Source: Candidatus Sulfopaludibacter sp. SbA3 (lineage in GTDB: Bacteria > Acidobacteriota > Terriglobia > 20CM-2-55-15). Taken from it: a stretch of 7,514 bases of DNA. The translations under genes were made by a program, and so were the position numbers. The notes beneath the pieces were generated by a model. The model was not told the DNA's origin and ran no database searches. It saw only the letters and a list, made by a program, of their open reading frames with translations. Location: contig CAMAWS010000149.1 of NCBI GenBank assembly GCA_945861845.1, positions 1 through 7,514 of the forward strand, given 5' to 3'. Shown here piece by piece: positions 6,347 through 7,514 of the stretch; within the stretch, counting starts at the first letter, position 1; each line of letters begins with the position of its first letter.

Positions 6347-7068
6347 GGCCAGTATTTGATTCACCGGCAGGAAAGGCACCGCTGACTACTGAGGAACTGT
6401 CGCACATGTCGCGGCTGATCACAATCGGTGAGCTGACGGCGTGTTTTGCCCACGAGACTACGAATCCGTTGATGCTCATTCGAGGCCACCTGCGCCTCAT
6501 CGAAGAGAACCTTCCGGAAAACCATCCGATCCGCCTGAACTTCGAGGTCATCGACCGGGCTTCCCGCCGAATCGAGGACATGGCGAAGCGGCTACTGGAT
6601 TTCAGCCGCAAGCGGAAACTGAAATCCGAACGCTGCGATGTCAGTCTACTCATCAACGAGTCGCTGAGTTTCGTGCAGCCGTATCTCCAGGGGCAGAATG
6701 TCGAGGTTCAACTCAACATCGATAGTCGCCTGCCTCAGGTACGATTGGATCGATGGCGCCTGGTCCAGGCGCTTGTAAACCTGTTCCAGAACGCTGCCGA
6801 TGCGATGAGCCAGTCCGATTTGAGGATCCTTCGCGTCTCCGCTGAGTGCGAAACCGGCAGGCTGCGCATCAGCGTCGCCGACACCGGCCACGGAATCCTG
6901 CCGGCCGATCAGCAGCGCGTCTTTGAGCCGTTTTTCACCACCAAGGGCGAACGTGGCACCGGCCTCGGCCTCTACGTGACCAAGCGCGTCGTGGAAGAAC
7001 ATGGCGGCACTATCAGGGTTCAGACCACCGATCGCGGCGCCACTTTTGTCATCAGCCTCCCTCTTTAG
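6343..7068 (+). CDS. Soluble sensor-type histidine kinase without an obvious sensor domain
   Basis: The protein has 241 residues. After a short N-terminus comes a HisKA dimerisation domain with the H-box GELTACFAHETTNPL and phospho-acceptor His37. The HATPase domain follows, with N-box LVQALVNLFQNAADAM (Asn146 and Asn150), G1 box VADTGHGI (Asp180), F-box FEPFFTTK and G2 box GERGTGLGL, ending normally at FVISLPL. All catalytic elements are intact. There is no transmembrane segment and no PAS, GAF or HAMP domain, and no receiver protein lies beside it, so it probably gets its input from a partner protein and passes phosphate to a regulator encoded elsewhere. ATG 6343-6345 overlaps the sigma stop as ATGA, indicating coupled translation and matched amounts. 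An ECF sigma, its anti-sigma and a soluble kinase in one transcript is an uncommon combination. The partner could be the sigma or anti-sigma protein; that is inference. Confidence 0.92.
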   Translation: MRPVFDSPAGKAPLTTEELSHMSRLITIGELTACFAHETTNPLMLIRGHLRLIEENLPENHPIRLNFEVIDRASRRIEDMAKRLLDFSRKRKLKSERCDVSLLINESLSFVQPYLQGQNVEVQLNIDSRLPQVRLDRWRLVQALVNLFQNAADAMSQSDLRILRVSAECETGRLRISVADTGHGILPADQQRVFEPFFTTKGERGTGLGLYVTKRVVEEHGGTIRVQTTDRGATFVISLPL

Positions 7069-7075
7069 GCTGTGG

Positions 7076-7118
7076 GGCGGCGCGCGTTCATGATGAAAAA
7101 GCGGCCGCCTATTTTTTT
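7076..7118 (+). terminator. Rho-independent terminator of the anti-sigma/sigma/kinase operon
   Basis: GGCGGC (7076-7081), a bulged G (7082) and CGC (7083-7085) pair with GCG (7101-7103) and GCCGCC (7104-7109), leaving a 15-base loop. After TA comes a run of seven T (7112-7118). It begins seven bases after the kinase stop. On the opposite strand no T-run follows the stem, so it serves the plus strand only. The 3' arm contains the palindrome GCGGCCGC, which could compete as a short local hairpin. Confidence 0.7.
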
Positions 7119-7132
7119 GTCCTGAAACTGAC

Positions 7133-7396
7133 TTATGGGGCGTGACCGAAACCTGAGAGAATTCGTGAGTCGAACCATCGGACAAGCCCGGATTGTTTTT
7201 GATGGTCGCGGAAGATGAGGCGTCCAAAATCGGTGTCGATAGTTATCAAGATCCGATCCTGGGAATATGCGATGTCGAGGAGTTGTTCGTCACCAGGATC
7301 GGGTCCCAGGTCGCGGCCTTCGACAACGTCATGGCCGCTCTCCCGCAGCCATTCGGCCAACAGATGTCCGGCACACCGGTCCACGAGAAATTTCAC
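7133..7396 (-). CDS. DUF5615 PIN-like toxin-type protein, C-terminus short or altered
   Basis: The protein has 87 residues and begins MKFLVDRCAGHLLAEWLRES with a GTG start at 7394-7396. The pattern LVDRCAG, GHDVVEGRDLGPDPGDEQLL and ILITIDTDFGRLIF is typical of DUF5615 (Mut7-C/PIN-like) proteins. D6, D36, D54 and D56 are in the positions of the acidic metal-binding residues of the PIN fold, so RNase activity as the toxin of a toxin-antitoxin pair is expected. Family members usually run to about 110-120 residues and read GLVRLPDV or similar after the core. Here GLVR is followed by WFDSRILSGFGHAP and a TAA, so the last 25-30 residues are replaced or missing, perhaps by an old frameshift or deletion. 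The GTG overlaps the stop of the antitoxin gene by four bases (GTGA), showing coupled translation. It converges on the kinase operon with its terminator between them. Confidence 0.8.
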   Translation of the reverse strand: MKFLVDRCAGHLLAEWLRESGHDVVEGRDLGPDPGDEQLLDIAYSQDRILITIDTDFGRLIFRDHQKQSGLVRWFDSRILSGFGHAP

Positions 7397-7514
7397 TTTC
7401 GCTTGACTTGGATTTCATCCAGGGAGTCGTTGGCGATAACAGCGTGTGCGTAGGCCAGGCAGGCCCGGATGTCGTCCGCCTCCAGATCCGGATAGTCCTT
7501 GAGAATCGAATCCC
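7393..7514 (-). CDS. DUF433 antitoxin, C-terminal part (start beyond the window)
   Basis: A minus-strand frame enters from the right edge and ends at TGA 7393-7395. The visible 39 residues include SILKDYPDLEADDIRACLAY, matching the C-terminal helices of DUF433 proteins, whose usual form is an ILEDYPDLTPEDIRAALAYA-like stretch. These small helix-turn-helix proteins are found directly upstream of DUF5615 PIN-like genes and are thought to act as their antitoxins and repressors. The four-base overlap with the toxin GTG is the typical arrangement. About the first half of the gene, its promoter and any operator lie outside the window. Confidence 0.8.
   Translation of the reverse strand, partial: DSILKDYPDLEADDIRACLAYAHAVIANDSLDEIQVKRK

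Noticed and set aside
740..7068. TAG reassigned to an amino acid in this organism
   Set aside because: TAG at 7066-7068 follows the normal kinase end FVISLPL and TAG at 740-742 follows a normal CHAT end, so TAG works as a stop here.
6646..7227. Minus-strand open frame antisense to the kinase and running into the toxin gene
   Set aside because: It lies opposite conserved kinase motifs, has low-complexity composition and no ribosome binding site or recognisable domain.

Overview
The window looks like chromosomal DNA from a moderately GC-rich, probably Gram-negative soil-type bacterium. The combination of a large TPR-CHAT protein, a zinc-finger anti-sigma factor carrying TPRs, an ECF-like sigma factor and a DUF433/DUF5615 pair resembles Acidobacteriota of the Solibacter/Bryobacter kind. 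That is an impression from gene content, not a proof.

Layout, left to right. Positions 1-734 (+) hold the 3' part of a quinone oxidoreductase-like MDR gene. Five bases later, converging on it, is a long minus-strand gene (740-3817) for a membrane-anchored TPR-CHAT (caspase-like) protein. It is broken by one in-frame TAG at 1355-1357, upstream of the catalytic His and Cys. Nine bases upstream of its start, on the same strand, ends a gene for a Tat-exported protein of unknown family (3827-4615). A 201-base divergent control region (4616-4816) contains three inverted repeats and strong ribosome binding sites for both directions. Rightward from it runs a tight operon: membrane-spanning anti-sigma factor with C-terminal TPRs (4817-5680), ECF-like sigma factor (5684-6346) and a soluble histidine kinase overlapping it by ATGA (6343-7068). 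A hairpin plus T-run (7076-7118) closes the operon. On the minus strand at the right edge is a DUF433 antitoxin/DUF5615 PIN-like toxin pair; the antitoxin is cut by the window and the toxin has an abnormal, short C-terminus.

The central five genes (740-7068) read as one divergent module. The sigma factor would be held by the zinc-finger domain of the anti-sigma factor at the inner face of the membrane. The anti-sigma TPRs, the TPR-CHAT protein and the Tat substrate are all predicted outside the cytoplasm. The anti-sigma TPR block and the first TPR block of the CHAT protein resemble each other closely in the same order and spacing (NDLGVAYL...FNMAIFY versus NNLGAAYL...FNMAVAY), which ties the two half-operons together. 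A reasonable hypothesis is an envelope-signalling or defence system in which an exported caspase-like protease and a TPR anti-sigma factor share a ligand or contact each other, with a coupled cytoplasmic kinase as a second output. None of this is demonstrated by sequence alone, and the amber codon may mean the protease is currently inactive in this strain.

No rRNA, tRNA, CRISPR array, transposase or integrase was seen. There is no gene-free stretch longer than 300 bases.
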